From assembly GCA_051294375.1 (NCBI GenBank), contig CM119268.1:5631221-5695220 (forward strand): DNA of 64,000 bases, in the 5' to 3' direction. The translations under genes were made by a program, and so were the position numbers. Source of the stretch: Paraspadella gotoi. Lineage: Eukaryota; Chaetognatha. The notes under the pieces are model-generated. The model was not told the DNA's origin. It searched no databases and worked only from the letters and a program-made list of their open reading frames with translations. This document shows positions 26,083 through 39,015 of the stretch, piece after piece. Every line of letters starts with the position of its first letter. Positions within the stretch are counted from its first letter, which is position 1.

Positions 26083-27199
26083 TATTTAAAAGTCTGAACA
26101 GAAAGAGGTGAGGGGATAATTTTTATGGGATAATTTTATGATTCGTTACTAGTTGAGCGATAAGTTCAGCGATAGGTTGAGTGAATAGTTTCGATTTTCG
26201 ATTCGCGAAATTTTTGAATTGGAAATTCCTTTGATGAGTTCGACGGAATGAAAATATCATGACTTCGACTCCGGAGAAAGAAAAGAATCTTACTCGTCAT
26301 TTCTTTTCACATTTGATTATCGTTATATCATAAGAATCATCATCGTATTTATCATCATCATCATCATTGTCGTCATAATCACATAAACGTCATCATCTTT
26401 CATCATCGTCATTGCCTCAATCATCATCATCATCACCATCATAACCATCATCATCTTCTTTATCGTCGTCGTCGTCGTCGTCGTCACCGTATCGTTAAAA
26501 AAAATGGAAATGTGTTTTCTGAGGTTTATTTATACTCGCGAAAGAAAAAATAGAAAAAAACGGGAAAAAAAAGAAAAAAACAGAAAAAAAAAAACGTTTT
26601 AAAAGAAAAAAAAACCAACTCACCTTTTTTTTTCAAATTTCCGGCAAATTTTAAAAAATTTTTTTTTCTGTTTTTGTTTTTTTAATTTTTGTTCGTTTTC
26701 TTTTTTTAGCCAAACTTTTTCTTCTTCTAACGTAACTTTTGTTAAGATGAAGATGCTTCGCTTTATACTTTTCATGATTTATTCATTTATTGTTTTTTTT
26801 AGTTATTAAGTTGTTTTTTTTTATATTTTTGTTTTTTATCATCGGTTTTCTTATGTCGCCTCCGTGGACTGTCGGAAAGAAAAAAAAAATGTTTTTGTTT
26901 TGTGAACTGAAATATACAGAAATCACGAGAAATGTATTGGGGTGTGTGACGAGATTTCGTTCGTTCGTTCGTTCGTTCGTTCGTTCGTTCGTTCGTTCGT
27001 TCGTTTCGTTCGTTCGTTCGTTCGTTCGTTCGTTTCGGTCGTTCGTCGGTCGGTCGTTCGTTCGTTCGTTCGTTCGTTCGTTCGTTCGATCGATCTATCG
27101 TTCGCTTGTTGGTTTTCTTTTTCTGTTTCTTCCTTCCAACCTACGTTTGGTCGGTCAGTCGGTCGGCCGATCGGATGGAAAAAATGACTCAAGGCTTTA

Positions 27200-27200
<1 letters not shown>
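26083..27200 (+). repeat. Piece T, direct (right side of complete copy)
   Basis: Same sequence as 12,741-13,904, inverted relative to 19,620-20,778; contains the ATC tract, the A/T homopolymers and a TTCG array (26,956-27,090). Confidence 0.92.
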
Positions 27201-27230
<30 letters not shown>

Positions 27231-27233
27231 TAT

Positions 27234-27286
<53 letters not shown>

Positions 27287-29224
27287 TTAATAATAATAAT
27301 AATAATAATAAAAATAATAATGAAGCAATAATAAAAGTCTGAATCATTACAAACAAAGGATATTTGAGATTTTCAGGTGCAACCCAGGCGTAACGGCAGT
27401 GGAGGTGCCACGCAGATGCCGAAACTCGCGAGGCGTTAGGTGCACTTCGAGTTGGCGCCAAAATTCGAAACTCGGACGTCAGAAAAGGTGGCGAAAATAG
27501 GGGGAAGGAGATGAGGGAAGAAGAAGAAGATTTACGAGGAAGGAGAGGAAGAAAGTAAAGGAAAAAGGTAGAAGAAGAAGAGAAAAAGAAGGAGAAAAAG
27601 CAAGTGAAAGAGAAAAATATAATTATATATTATAATTATTTCATTGTCGGCGTAAAATTAGGCGTAAGTATTCTACTTATTATTGATAATGCTAAATTGA
27701 AATTCTGTGATAGGCCACCCCTAATTATAGAGTCGGAATCTAAATTTAAGAAAAATAAAAAGTAAAACATGAAACAATTACAAATTAACCATTTAATTTC
27801 TCTATTCTCATTTACATCTTGTCGTATACCAACTAATCGCTAAATTTTTTATAAAAGTTAAAAATCTCTCGTTGAAACATGTAAACTGATCGATTGAATG
27901 CCGGCGAACTGACTTATCAATAAGCAAACATTCTCGAAACACGGTCCTTTCATGTCCAAACTAATTGGACCAAAGGCTTGATAAGTATCCAAGTCAACCA
28001 AAATTTTGGGTGGGGCAGAAAGCTCTCTAGATAAAAAGAGAAACTTAACCTTCCAGAATCGGAAACCTGTGTCTCTGCGATGTTGCTCCTTAGTTCCTTA
28101 CCTAGCTGACCTCCTTGCTGGGTTGAATAGCTGGGTAATAAGACCAGCTCGGCTCTCGCCCGAATAGGTCAATGTAAGGAAAGCCCCCTCCAGAGATGCC
28201 GCGTTAATCTCTGCGCGATTGTTTCCCTTTTATTGTTAATTACAATAAATAAAATAATATTCTTTGAAATATTATACCACTTCATTGATAGGGAAGCAAG
28301 GTTCACTGGGAGTGAATAATAAGACTGTGAGAGAGTCTTGATTGAAAGCTTGCAGAAACCTGCTTTGTTATTATCTTGTAAGTGTGATGGAGGCCTAAAA
28401 CCACCAAAGCCTGTCCAAAGTCAGGGACAAGATAGCTTATTTATTAAATGAATGGATAATTTTTATATTGGTTGTACCAATTTCATAATAATTTAATTAA
28501 TAAATTAGTTAATTTGATCCGAAATGTTTGTTTTTAGGTCTTTTCGTCACTGATCACGACTAATTCAACGAAAAGGAGGAAGAAGAGGATAAAAATTTAA
28601 ATTACAACAAAAAATGAGGCATTTTAATTATTATGATTACGATAATGATATAATGATAAAAATGATGATGTAGATTATGATATCGATGATGATGATGATG
28701 ATGATGTTAATGACACAAACGTCTCTGTTTTATGCCCTCATCTATGAACTTTTGAGCTCCACATTCTTCTTGATCCAAACGAAGCGATAAACCAGAAACA
28801 TGTGTCGATTTTTGGAAAGAAAAATGACGACGACGATGATGAAGATGACAGTGAGGAGAAAGATGACAGCGACGATGATGATAATAACGACGATGACGCT
28901 GACGACGAGATGACATCAATTATGACCGAATGATGACTGGTATAGATTGAACCTTAAAACATTAGGAAAGATAATGATGACAACAATGATGTTGTTGATG
29001 ATAATTTTTGTAGAAATAAAACGTCATTGACGAGATAAGATATGGATGATGACAAAGATGATGACGCTGATGACACTGATGATGATGATGATGATGATGA
29101 TGATGCTGACGATGATGATGATGATGACGACGACGACAGAAATAAGAAGAAAAAATATTTTGTGGGCGAAAAAATTTTGTTTTGCGATGAAGATAATTTC
29201 AAGACAGAAGAGACGACGACGACG

Positions 29225-29234
29225 NNNNNNNNNN
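29225..29234. other. Assembly gap (10 N)
   Basis: Ten N inside a GAC array; unresolved trinucleotide repeat length. Confidence 0.98.
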
Positions 29235-29747
29235 CGACGACGACGGGGAAAAAGTCAATCCGCCACAATCCCAAACCCTAGTAGACGATGACGAAGACGA
29301 CGACGACGAAGATGACGACGAACGAATCAGACAAATTTGTTTCTATGAAAATGTGCGACAATAAACGACAACGACGGTTATGACGACGACGACAACGACG
29401 ATGACGATGGAGGCAGACAAATTTAGAGCCGAAATTAAAGCAAAAAAGAAAATTGAAGAAAAGATCAAAAATGAAAAAAAAATTTTGTCAACACCAAAGC
29501 AGAAAAGAAGCGGATTTTGGAATTTGGATTTTTTTTTTTTTGGTTTTTCTTTCGATATTATTTCCTTGGTTTTTCTCAAGAGATTCGCCTTTGTTTGTCT
29601 GTTTATCGTTTTCAGTTTATAACAAAACTCCGACATGTTTATATATGCATGGGTTTTCATTTTGAGTTTTGTCTTTGTCTATTTGTCTTAGTATTTGTAT
29701 TCCTAATACATTGTTTATAATCAATTTATTCTCTCTCTCTCTCTCTC

Positions 29748-29772
29748 NNNNNNNNNNNNNNNNNNNNNNNNN
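29748..29772. other. Assembly gap (25 N)
   Basis: Placeholder gap inside a CT array of the inverted arm. Confidence 0.98.
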
Positions 29773-29809
29773 CTCTCTCTTCTCATCTCTCTCTCTCTCT
29801 CCTCTCTCT

Positions 29810-29847
<38 letters not shown>

Positions 29848-29853
29848 CTTTCT

Positions 29854-29891
<38 letters not shown>

Positions 29892-29923
29892 CTCCTACTC
29901 TCTCTCTCTCTCTCTCTCTCTTG

Positions 29924-29988
<65 letters not shown>

Positions 29989-30263
29989 TCCCCAAAGAAA
30001 AGTCATGAGGCGATTTAAGGCGATCTCAACCAAAACAAAGCGAAAACGAAGGGAAAATTCGAAGCGATTCCGGGCACCAGATGAGAGAAAGAGGGAGAGG
30101 GGAGAGAGAGAGAGAGAGAGAAGAGAGAGAGGAGAGACAGAGAGAGGAGGGAGAGAGAGAGAGAGTGAGAGGAAGGAGAGGGCGACGAAGGATTAAATCA
30201 ATGTCACCCACGCTGACCGTGTGCAGAAGAGCGCGGGGAGTAAAGTAGTTCATCTGAGGAGAA

Positions 30264-30266
<3 letters not shown>

Positions 30267-30340
<74 letters not shown>
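30267..30340. repeat. (GA)n array in inverted arm
   Basis: Uninterrupted GA array just before TTTGGTCCGCGACTTCATGC. The same junction is repeated at 32,861-32,895, where a second partial arm copy begins. Confidence 0.95.
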
Positions 30341-30344
<4 letters not shown>

Positions 30345-31336
30345 GTCCGCGACTTCATGCTCTAATGGAGACAGAGCGTTAGACTAACTTTTGTGAGACC
30401 GAGAAAGGAGAAAATAGAAAAAAGCGCGAAAAAGTGTCATTTACTTTTTTATGACATATTTCGATTATAACACTTAAAAACTTATTGAATTCCTATTTCT
30501 TAAGTTTGAGTTTTTTTCTTAAATCAATCTAAGTGTTACAACTTTGTTCTGTTACAAACTCTAAAAATAAAATGTTTAGAAATTTTTATTTTTTCAAATC
30601 TCAAATTTTTATATGAACAAATGAAAAGAAAATTTAAAAAACAAAATGACATTGTATTGACAACACTAGATCGTATAAACGAATGATAGATAATTTGCAT
30701 CTGATCTTATTACTATTTTTTTTTAAATTGACGACTTGGTTAAAACGAAGTCTAGATCTGGTTTTAACATTTTTAATTCGGATTTATGGGCGATGCGATA
30801 TTTAACGAAGGGAAAGATTTGATTTAGCGAAAAAATCCAAATAATTGATTTATCTTTGATGATTCAGTTCGCCGATTGGTTGAGAGTTGATTGATTAGAA
30901 AAAGCCGTTTCGTGCGGAATTCGATTAAGTGACATAGGATTTAACGAAGTTCGATTTTATAGACTCCATCGAATTTAACCGAAGTTATTTATGTGCCATC
31001 AATTTAACGAAGTTCGATCAAGGACGATGAAAGAGGAACGAGAGCGAGGAGAAGAGGAAGAGATGAGGAGAGAAAGCCGAAAGAGAGAGATGAGGGAGAG
31101 AAGGAGGAGATGAGTAGAGAGAAGACGAGAGAGAGAACGAGAGAGAGGAGAGAGAGAGATCAATTTCATCGGCGATCTATTACGTAACAATATAATAAAC
31201 AATATTCTGTTCCGACAAACAATCATCGAAAGCCGCGAATAGCGATTAACCAGGAAGTTCGGAATTTCGCGCGAAGCGGAAAAAGAGCGCGGCGAGGCAT
31301 TTTTCCTCCCGTTTTCGCGTCTTCTCTCTCTCCATG

Positions 31337-31375
<39 letters not shown>

Positions 31376-32232
31376 TCTCCTCTTCTCGTTCTTGGGTTCT
31401 CGCGCGCCGACCGAATTGGCGCGCGGGTTAGCAGAATAGAAGACGTACTATGGAAAGCAGGGAAGGATCGAGAGGAATGTAACATTGTTTCAATTTCTAC
31501 ATTTTAGTATATCAGACTACTGAGGACTTTAGTTGGACCAGCTTTTAAAAATTTGAAGTCTCTCACTCAGCCTTTTGTTTTAATTTGTTTGTTTCACCTT
31601 GTCCTGTTCCTCCGTCCGTCTGTTTTTCAGTCCCGTTTGTCCGTCTGTTCAATTAACACGATTCTGACTGAATAAATATAAGATCTCTCTTAATGTAAAT
31701 TGTTGTCGTTACGTCGTCGTCGTCGCCCTCGCTCGTCGCCCTCTTACTATTGGCCATCAGGTCATCACAGTCTCCTCGGCCCAAATTCTTTACTCAAAAT
31801 TTCTAACCCAGACCTTTTGTCACTTCTCCCTTGACCCGCAGAACCCTCTTGCCGGGATGTCTCCCCATAATCTCCCTCGACCGTCCAAACTGGATTCTTC
31901 TAAAATACTACATCAGAGAGTAGTGCCAACGAAAAACTCTCTCCTCTGTTAAATTGGTAAAGATTTTTTAAATTTTTTAAGATTAAAAATTAAAGATTAA
32001 GATTAAAGATAGATAAAGATTTTAAAGATTTTTTAAGTTAAAGCTTGTGAACATCTATCAATTTGAAAGTTTATGTCTTTTACTTTTTCGTCTCTCTTTC
32101 CTTTTTATCGAGCCTTGACCGGCTGAAGCCGGGTTCAGGCTCTTATATTTTAGGGTTGTTCTTTGTCGTCGTTGTCGTCGCTCGTCGTCGTCGTCTTTCG
32201 TCGTCGTCGCTGTCGTCGTCGTCGTTCGGTCA

Positions 32233-32263
<31 letters not shown>

Positions 32264-32362
32264 GTTCGTCGTCGTCGTCGTTTCGTCGTCAGTCGCGTCG
32301 TCATCGTCGTCGTCGTCGTTCGTCGTTCGTCGTTGCGTCGTTCGTCGCTCGTCGTTCGTCGT

Positions 32363-32418
<56 letters not shown>

Positions 32419-32856
32419 TCGTCGTTCTCCGTCACGCTGTTTTTCATATATAAAAACTACTACGCTTTTATGTAGGTTTGGCTGCTGACTTACCGTTTTT
32501 TTCTTTTAAATAAAAATTATTATGAATTCATGATAAAGTTTTACAAAAGTGTGCGATCATAGTAATTAAAATTTAGATATGGCTTTTCATCTTGAAATTA
32601 GCTGTGATTATTTTCATATTGACCATTTGGATTTAGAGTATTTTTGTTTCCCGGAATTTCCACTTCATTATGATTTACGTGCAATGATAGTGCATAATTG
32701 AACGATGGGTAATAGTTTCTCATTTGATTATATCCAAAGCATTAGTGAGAATATAGAAATGCTTTAATCTAATTTACATATTGCAGTATATAATATTGAA
32801 TGATGATAATCGAAAAAATAATATTGTTATAAATTTTATTAAAGATGGATCTCTCT

Positions 32857-32857
32857 C

Positions 32858-32897
<40 letters not shown>

Positions 32898-33545
32898 CGC
32901 GACTTCATGCTCTAATGGAGACAGAGCGTTAGACTAACTGTGTGAGACCGAGAAAGGGAGAAATAGAAAAAAGCGAAAAGTGTCATTTACTTTTTTATGA
33001 CATATTTCGTAATATAACACTTAAAAACTATTGAATTCCTATTTCTTAAGTTTGAGTTTTTTTCTTAAATCAATCTAAGTGTTACAACTTTGTTTCTGTA
33101 CAAACTCTTAAAAATAAAATTGTTTAGAAATTTTTATTTTTTAAATCTCAAATTTTTTTTAATGAACAAATGAAAAGAAAATTAAAAAACAAAATGACAC
33201 TTGTATTGACAACACTAGATCGTATAAACGAATTGATAGATAATTTGCATCTGATCTTATACTATTTTTTTTTTAAATTGACGGACTTGGTTAAAACGAA
33301 GCTAGATCTGGTTTTAACATTTTAATCGGATTTATGGGCGATGCGATTTAACGAAGGAAAAGATTGATTTAGCGAAAAATCAATAAATTGATTTATCTTT
33401 GATTGATTCAGTCGCGATTGGTTGAGAGTTGATTGATTAGAAAAAGCCGTTTCGTGGGATTCGATTAAGTGACATAGGATTTAACGAAGTTCGATTTAGA
33501 TGCCATCGATTTAACGAAGTTCTATTTAGTTGCCATCGATTTAGT
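32857..33545 (-). repeat. Second partial copy of arm P interior
   Basis: After the inverted arm reaches its outer end (about 32,856), the sequence re-enters the same arm through a GA array. Positions 32,893-33,545 repeat 30,340-31,020 in the same (inverted) orientation, ending in AACTTCGTTAAATCGATGGCA-type units. Confidence 0.85.
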
Positions 33546-33823
33546 CCTCAAATCTCTCGCTCGGGGATGAAAATCCCCGTGGATGCGGTCGATCAAAGAA
33601 GCGTTTGGGCCATTTTCATGTCTCGTTTCGAATAGTTTGCAGTTAGTATACACAGACTAAAGAAACGATTCCTTCAAACTAAAGCTATCCTGTCACAATA
33701 TCGTTGCCACAGATCGTGATTCACCAATCAAACGGCTCCAAACCTATTTTAAAACAAATGTTGAGTGTCTGGTGGTCCGCTATCACCAACAGATGGATTA
33801 AGCGGTGATTGCTTTCGCGGAGC
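33546..33823. other. Unique sequence with a perfect hairpin
   Basis: First non-repeated sequence after the composite copy. CGGGGAT-GAAA-ATCCCCG (33,562-33,579) is a 7-bp perfect stem with a GAAA loop. A weaker ATCACC/GGTGAT inverted repeat lies at about 33,782-33,810. No gene. Confidence 0.6.
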
Positions 33824-34080
33824 GCCGTCAGTGGCTCAAGTGGACATAGGTTGCACCATCCCGAATGTGGCGTCCCTGGTTCGAGCCCTGGAGGTTGTGC
33901 AATGTAAAAGTGGGAATGGGACCGGGTACGCCGCCTGTAGGCATGGGCGCTACTGCCAAGAATTCCAGAAGTCGTTGGAGCTACATGAACATGCTGTCCG
34001 CTGTGACACGAGTGAACCGGCTGCGGGTGTGGCGCCCTGTAAAACCAGCCTTCAAGTGAAGCCAAAGTCCGAATCACCAT
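33824..34080 (+). mobile_element. tRNA-derived SINE-like element
   Basis: An A-box-like TGGCTCAAGTGG (33,832-33,843) and a perfect B box GGTTCGAGCCC (33,878-33,888) lie about 35 bp apart, the layout of an internal RNA polymerase III promoter. A non-tRNA body of about 190 bp with higher GC follows, then a T-rich stretch (about 34,089-34,111). SINEs with a tRNA-related head have this form. The overlapping 118- and 119-codon frames on both strands have no domain and arise from the element's balanced composition. No target-site duplication was found, so the outer limits are approximate. A lone decayed tRNA pseudogene is the alternative. Confidence 0.6.
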
Positions 34081-34482
34081 CCCAAATAACGATTCCCTTT
34101 TTCTTTTTTTTATCTCTTTAACGAATCAATCAACCTTTGAGATCTCCCCGTTCTCCGTTTCTTACCCACCCGGTGACCACCTCCTAACCCACCCTCCTAA
34201 CTCCTGACCACACCTAACATTCCATCCAATCCCGTCCAATTTCCCATCCGCCCCCATAAATGACCAGCGTCCCAACCAAGCCAACCCATCCCATCTATTC
34301 CTCTTTTGGAAAGCGGGTCTCGATCACGCAGCTTCGTCGCCAAAAATGCGATGCCTTCATAAACCATTTCCTCATCCCATGACCATCAACATGATGGCGC
34401 TGTCTCCGGCTCGCTTCTTAATCTTTCACTCTGCCGTTCTCTCTCTCTCTCTCTCTCATCTCTCTCATCTCTTCTCTCTCTC

Positions 34483-34513
<31 letters not shown>

Positions 34514-35389
34514 TCTTCTCTCTCTTCTCTTCTTAACTCCGAGCAAACAGGGCAAAAAGGTGGTCCGGCACCATCCAAGGAAAATAACGAAAAGAATAGT
34601 TCTTGATCGGATTCAGTCATTTATGCAATTCCGTTCTTATCCATTTTTGATAATTCGGCCATATTATAACAAAACAGCCTCGTTTCAAGTGTTATAATTC
34701 AGGTTTAAAATGAATGTCAGCAAGGTCTCGGTATAGGTGAGTGGATGGAGGTTAAAGGATTATATTTAATATTAGGGTTAAGCATTCGGATTAGAAATGA
34801 GGAAAACAATTATAATTGAATTTTAAAGTTAGATTTCAGTTTAGGGATTAAAGGAAAGGAAATGGGGCGCTTTTCGAAAAATAGTACCGATATCTCAGTA
34901 TTCGTTTGTTGTTGACGTCATAATTCAATCGAGCGTCATTTTCCAAGCCGTATTTCAATGCTAAAATAATTTAATTTTATACTGAATTTCATCATGATTC
35001 AATTTTCGACATCCGATCGTTTGCTTTTTTCCGCCAAAAAGAGATCTGTCCTCGGTTCATTATTTGAGAATAAATAAAAATTATGCGGTTAAAGTTTATG
35101 TCGATCGACTTTTTTAATTTTATCGGAACTGTGGATGCCACGGAGAACGGCCTCGGTCGAGCCGGAGTCTCAACATTATTGTATCACACTTTATCACGCA
35201 TAATCTCATAATAATTCTGTATTTTTATAAAAATAAAAATACTGTTTTGTATATATGCGTTCTCTCAACATGTCTAATATCTCTTTTCTATATTTAAATC
35301 GTAGTTAGTTTTTATATTTTAATTTTCGAACAATCGCAGTCAGTTTGACACGCGCACGCACACACTCGTATCGTTACGAGCACGACGAG
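34081..35389. other. Unique sequence, no gene recognised
   Basis: Contains a C-rich CCCACC/CCATCC region (34,145-34,300), an interrupted CT array (34,437-34,530) and AT-rich sequence with an ACGCACACAC run near 35,352-35,364. A frame of 86 codons crosses the CT array and is not credible. Confidence 0.6.
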
Positions 35390-36260
35390 AACAAAGAAGC
35401 AACCCTTAAACATTATAGAGCCTGACCGCGTGCCTGCTTCGGTATATCCGGCTCTCTGTATATATTATAGAGTATATTATGATAGAGTACTCTGAAATAG
35501 AGGTGCGAGGAGAAGAGCTGATATAAATTCTCTTCATATATTGGATATAATGTTATCACTTCGATCGAATCGCTCCTTTCATATATCTACTTCTAAAGAG
35601 AGATTTCTATTCGGAAAACTCTTGAGACGCTCTATTAATGCACATGGGGTAATGTTATATCTCTAGAGTGGTTTACACTCTCTAATAAGGACTGCTATGT
35701 GAAAGAATATCTTTACCAAATCTTTAACAGTAATCCTGCTCTCGGTGACGTCATCCGTTTTGTTCGTTCTTGGCTATACACTTCCCCTTTCCGATGTAAG
35801 TTCTCTCTCTATCTCTAAGCAATCTATCTTGGATCTGCGTTGCATGTGCAGTATTCTCTAAGCGATGATAGAGAGAGACACTGCCCAGGAAAATTCGGTC
35901 GTTCACAGTGGCATGTGGGCAATAGTTGGGTCTCGCTGGCGGTCAAAGGCGAGAGTTATGTTCTCGAGCATAAAGGGTCTTCTTCCGCCGATTTTGAAAT
36001 TTGGAGTCTAAGCATTTGGAGATTCCGATGCCCGTGTATTGCATGCAGAGTCGCGATTTGACTCTCGCATAAGACCGAATTGAAGTGAAGACGCTGAGGA
36101 GCAGATCTCGGAGAGCAGACGGCGAGAACTGAGACAGTATCTGACGACGACACAATACATAATATCATTATGTTAAGAGTTAGGTATTACTTTAATTTTA
36201 GTTCAAGTCAGCATGAAGTCTGAGTAGTTTGACATCTAGACTTCGAAACCAGCCACTTAG
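35390..36260 (+). repeat. Strongly degraded direct copy of arm P (outer part)
   Basis: Landmarks of 14,550-15,100 recur in order: AAACATTATAGAGCCTGACCG, AAATCTTTAACAG, TTTCCGATGTA, a stretch resembling GAATTTTGGG, then TTAGTTCAAGTCAG. They are separated by many insertions and substitutions. It is the outer part of the left arm of the second composite copy. Either it is old and decayed or the consensus here is very poor. Confidence 0.6.
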
Positions 36261-37533
36261 AACTTGAATATTATGATTATATATATATAACATGTCAGAG
36301 CGGGTCACTTGGAGTATGGAATCACAGAAGAAGAGACATATGAAGGCGATTAGACAACAAAATATTTAAAACATAAAGAAGGGCATGATGTGCGATGGAG
36401 AGCACTATCAAATGATCTTAATAATATACTTGTTACCTGTTTATTACTCTCCTTTGGTCTGGTCTCAATATATTTATGATTTTAAATAAAAATCAGGCTA
36501 TTAAAAATTTTGTACCACACATCGATGTGATCAATTCTCCTTCTTCTCTTACTTCTTTTGACCTGTTATAACATTTAATATCCACTTCTTCCCCTAAATT
36601 TTCTTTTCCTAGCCTCCGGTGCTGAAGTCCTTTCATCGAAAACTCACCGCGGCCGCAGACCCTTCCAGTGTCCACAGAGAGCAGGAGGAGAGAGTATGAT
36701 AGGATAAGATGAGAGAGTAAGAGACGAGAGAGATGGGAGTATGTATGAGGAAGGCACGACGACGAGACACACAGAGAGGAGAGGAAAATGCATCCAGCAA
36801 CAAGCTTCAAATATTTTAACACCAGAGAGTATTTTCAAGAGGAGCACAGAGCAGGAAGATCTCCTCATACACGACTCTTCCTCGGTGTTAAGACGGACAC
36901 GGTAAGTTAAATAAATTTCTCGTCGGTTGTCAGAGATAAATATATTATGTTTGTGGAGTACTCACTCTACGCCACTGATTTTCTCTATTACTTCTGAGAG
37001 TGCTTGCCATAATATTGAGATTCAGCCGATTCACTTGGATACAGTCGCAAGTAAAGTCAAATTCATATCTCGCGGTACATGGACGAACGATTCACTGTAC
37101 ACATACAATGCTCCCACATCTCGTATCTCTCCTCTCTCATCTATGCATCTCTTCATTCTACATCTATATTTAAAGTATTTTTGATGTCTCATAATTCTCT
37201 CAGTGCTCTCCCGTGGCTGCAAATTCTCTCATTTCTCTCTCCTCTAATCCCCTCAGCTCTCTCCTCTTTCTCTCTACCTCTTCTCTCGTCTCTCTCTCTC
37301 TTTCTTCTCTTTCTTCTCTCTTCCTTTCTCTATCTCTTCCTCTCTTCCTATCTTATCTTCCTCCTTCTCCTCTCTCTCTTCTCTCCTGCTTCTCTCTCTC
37401 CTCTCTCTCTCTCTCTCATTCCTCTCTCTCTCAGATGTCCTGCTCGTCTCTCTTCTCTCTCTCTCTCTACTTCCTCTCTTCCTCTCTCTCGTCCCCTTAC
37501 CGCTTTTGATTCGAACTTACGACTGTTAAAGAG
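36261..37533. other. Low-quality or unique sequence and CT-rich tract
   Basis: The expected arm interior is replaced here by about 1.2 kb of sequence without clear matches, ending in an interrupted CT-rich tract (37,105-37,500) before a gap. I see no gene; frames on both strands are short or Ser/Leu-rich. Confidence 0.5.
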
Positions 37534-37558
37534 NNNNNNNNNNNNNNNNNNNNNNNNN
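37534..37558. other. Assembly gap (25 N)
   Basis: Placeholder gap between CT-rich sequence and a GA array at the point where good-quality arm P sequence resumes. Confidence 0.98.
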
Positions 37559-37616
<58 letters not shown>

Positions 37617-37788
37617 GGAGAGAGAGAGAGAAGGACGCCGAAAAGGAGGAAAATCCTCCCGCGCTTCTTTTCCAGCTTTCGCGCGAATTCTCGACTTCCG
37701 GTTTATCGCGATTCGCGGCTTCGATAGATTTTGTCGGAGACAGAATATTTTTATTATTTGTCCGTAAATAGATCGCCGATGAATTGAT

Positions 37789-37830
<42 letters not shown>

Positions 37831-38550
37831 TCTCTCTCTCTCTCTCTCTCTCTTCTTCTCTCTCTCTCTCCGTTCCCCTTGCATCGAACTTCGTTAAATC
37901 GATGGCAACATAAATAGAACTTCGTTAAATCGATGGCATCTAATCGAACTTCGTTAAATCCTATGTCACTTAATCGAATCCACGAAACGGCTTTTTCTAA
38001 TCAATCACACTCTCAACCAATCGCGACTGAATCAATCAAAGATAAATCAAATTTATTGATTTTTCGCTAAATCATCTTTTCCTTCGTTAAATCGCATCGC
38101 CCATAAATCCGATTTAAAATGTTTAAAACCAGATCTAGCTTCGTTTTAACCAAGTCCGTCAATTTAAAAAAAAAATAGTTTATAAGATCAGATGCAAATT
38201 ATCTATCAATTCGTTTATACGATCTAGTGTTGTCAATACAAGTGTCATTTTGTTTTTTATTTTCTTTCATTTTGTTCATTAAAAAAAAATTTGAGATTTA
38301 AAAAAATAAAATTTCTAAACAATTTATTTTTAAGAGTTTTGTACAGAAAACAAAGTTGTAAACACTTAGATTGATTTAAGAAAAAAAGCTCAAAATTAAG
38401 AATAAGGAATTCAATAGTTTTTAAGTGTTATATTACGAAATATTGTCATAAAAAAGTAAATGACACTTTTTCGCTTTTTTCTATTTCTCCCTTTCTCGGT
38501 CTCACACAGTTAGTCTAACGCTCTGTTCTCCATTAGAGCATGAAGTCGCG

Positions 38551-38602
<52 letters not shown>

Positions 38603-38764
38603 CGCTCTCTTCTCCTCTCTCTCTTCTCTCTTTCTCTCTCTCGATGAACTACTTTAACTCCGCGCTCTCCGCACCCACGGTCAGCGTGGGTGACATTGAT
38701 TTAACTCTTCGTCGCCCTCTCCCTTCCTTTCTCCCACTCCTCTCTCTTTTTCCTCTCTTCCTCT

Positions 38765-38802
<38 letters not shown>

Positions 38803-38914
38803 CCCTCTCCTCTCTTTTCTCATTTTGTGCCCGGAATCGCTTCGAATTTTCCCTTCGTTTTCGCTTTGGTTTTGGTTAGATTCGCCTTAAAATCGCCTCA
38901 TGACTTTTTGGCGG

Positions 38915-38956
<42 letters not shown>

Positions 38957-38978
38957 AACAGAGAGAGATTTGAATGAG

Positions 38979-39015
<37 letters not shown>

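Larger units (their letters stand above)
27201..32859 (-). mobile_element. Outer arm P, inverted (right arm of complete copy)
   Basis: Reverse complement of 13,930-19,619 with the same order of sub-elements. It contains a 10-N gap (29,225-29,234) in its GAC array and a 25-N gap (29,748-29,772) in its CT array. The terminal 680 bp (32,180-32,859) is base-for-base identical to 54,690-55,369, although the preceding parts differ by many indels. Confidence 0.65.

Noticed and set aside
33824-33900. Functional tRNA gene
   Set aside because: The A and B boxes are present, but I could not form a credible acceptor and anticodon stem, and the sequence continues into a non-tRNA body.
33721-34121. Overlapping 118- and 119-codon frames on opposite strands
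   Set aside because: Both lie over the tRNA-derived SINE-like element; there is no domain and no reason to favour either strand.
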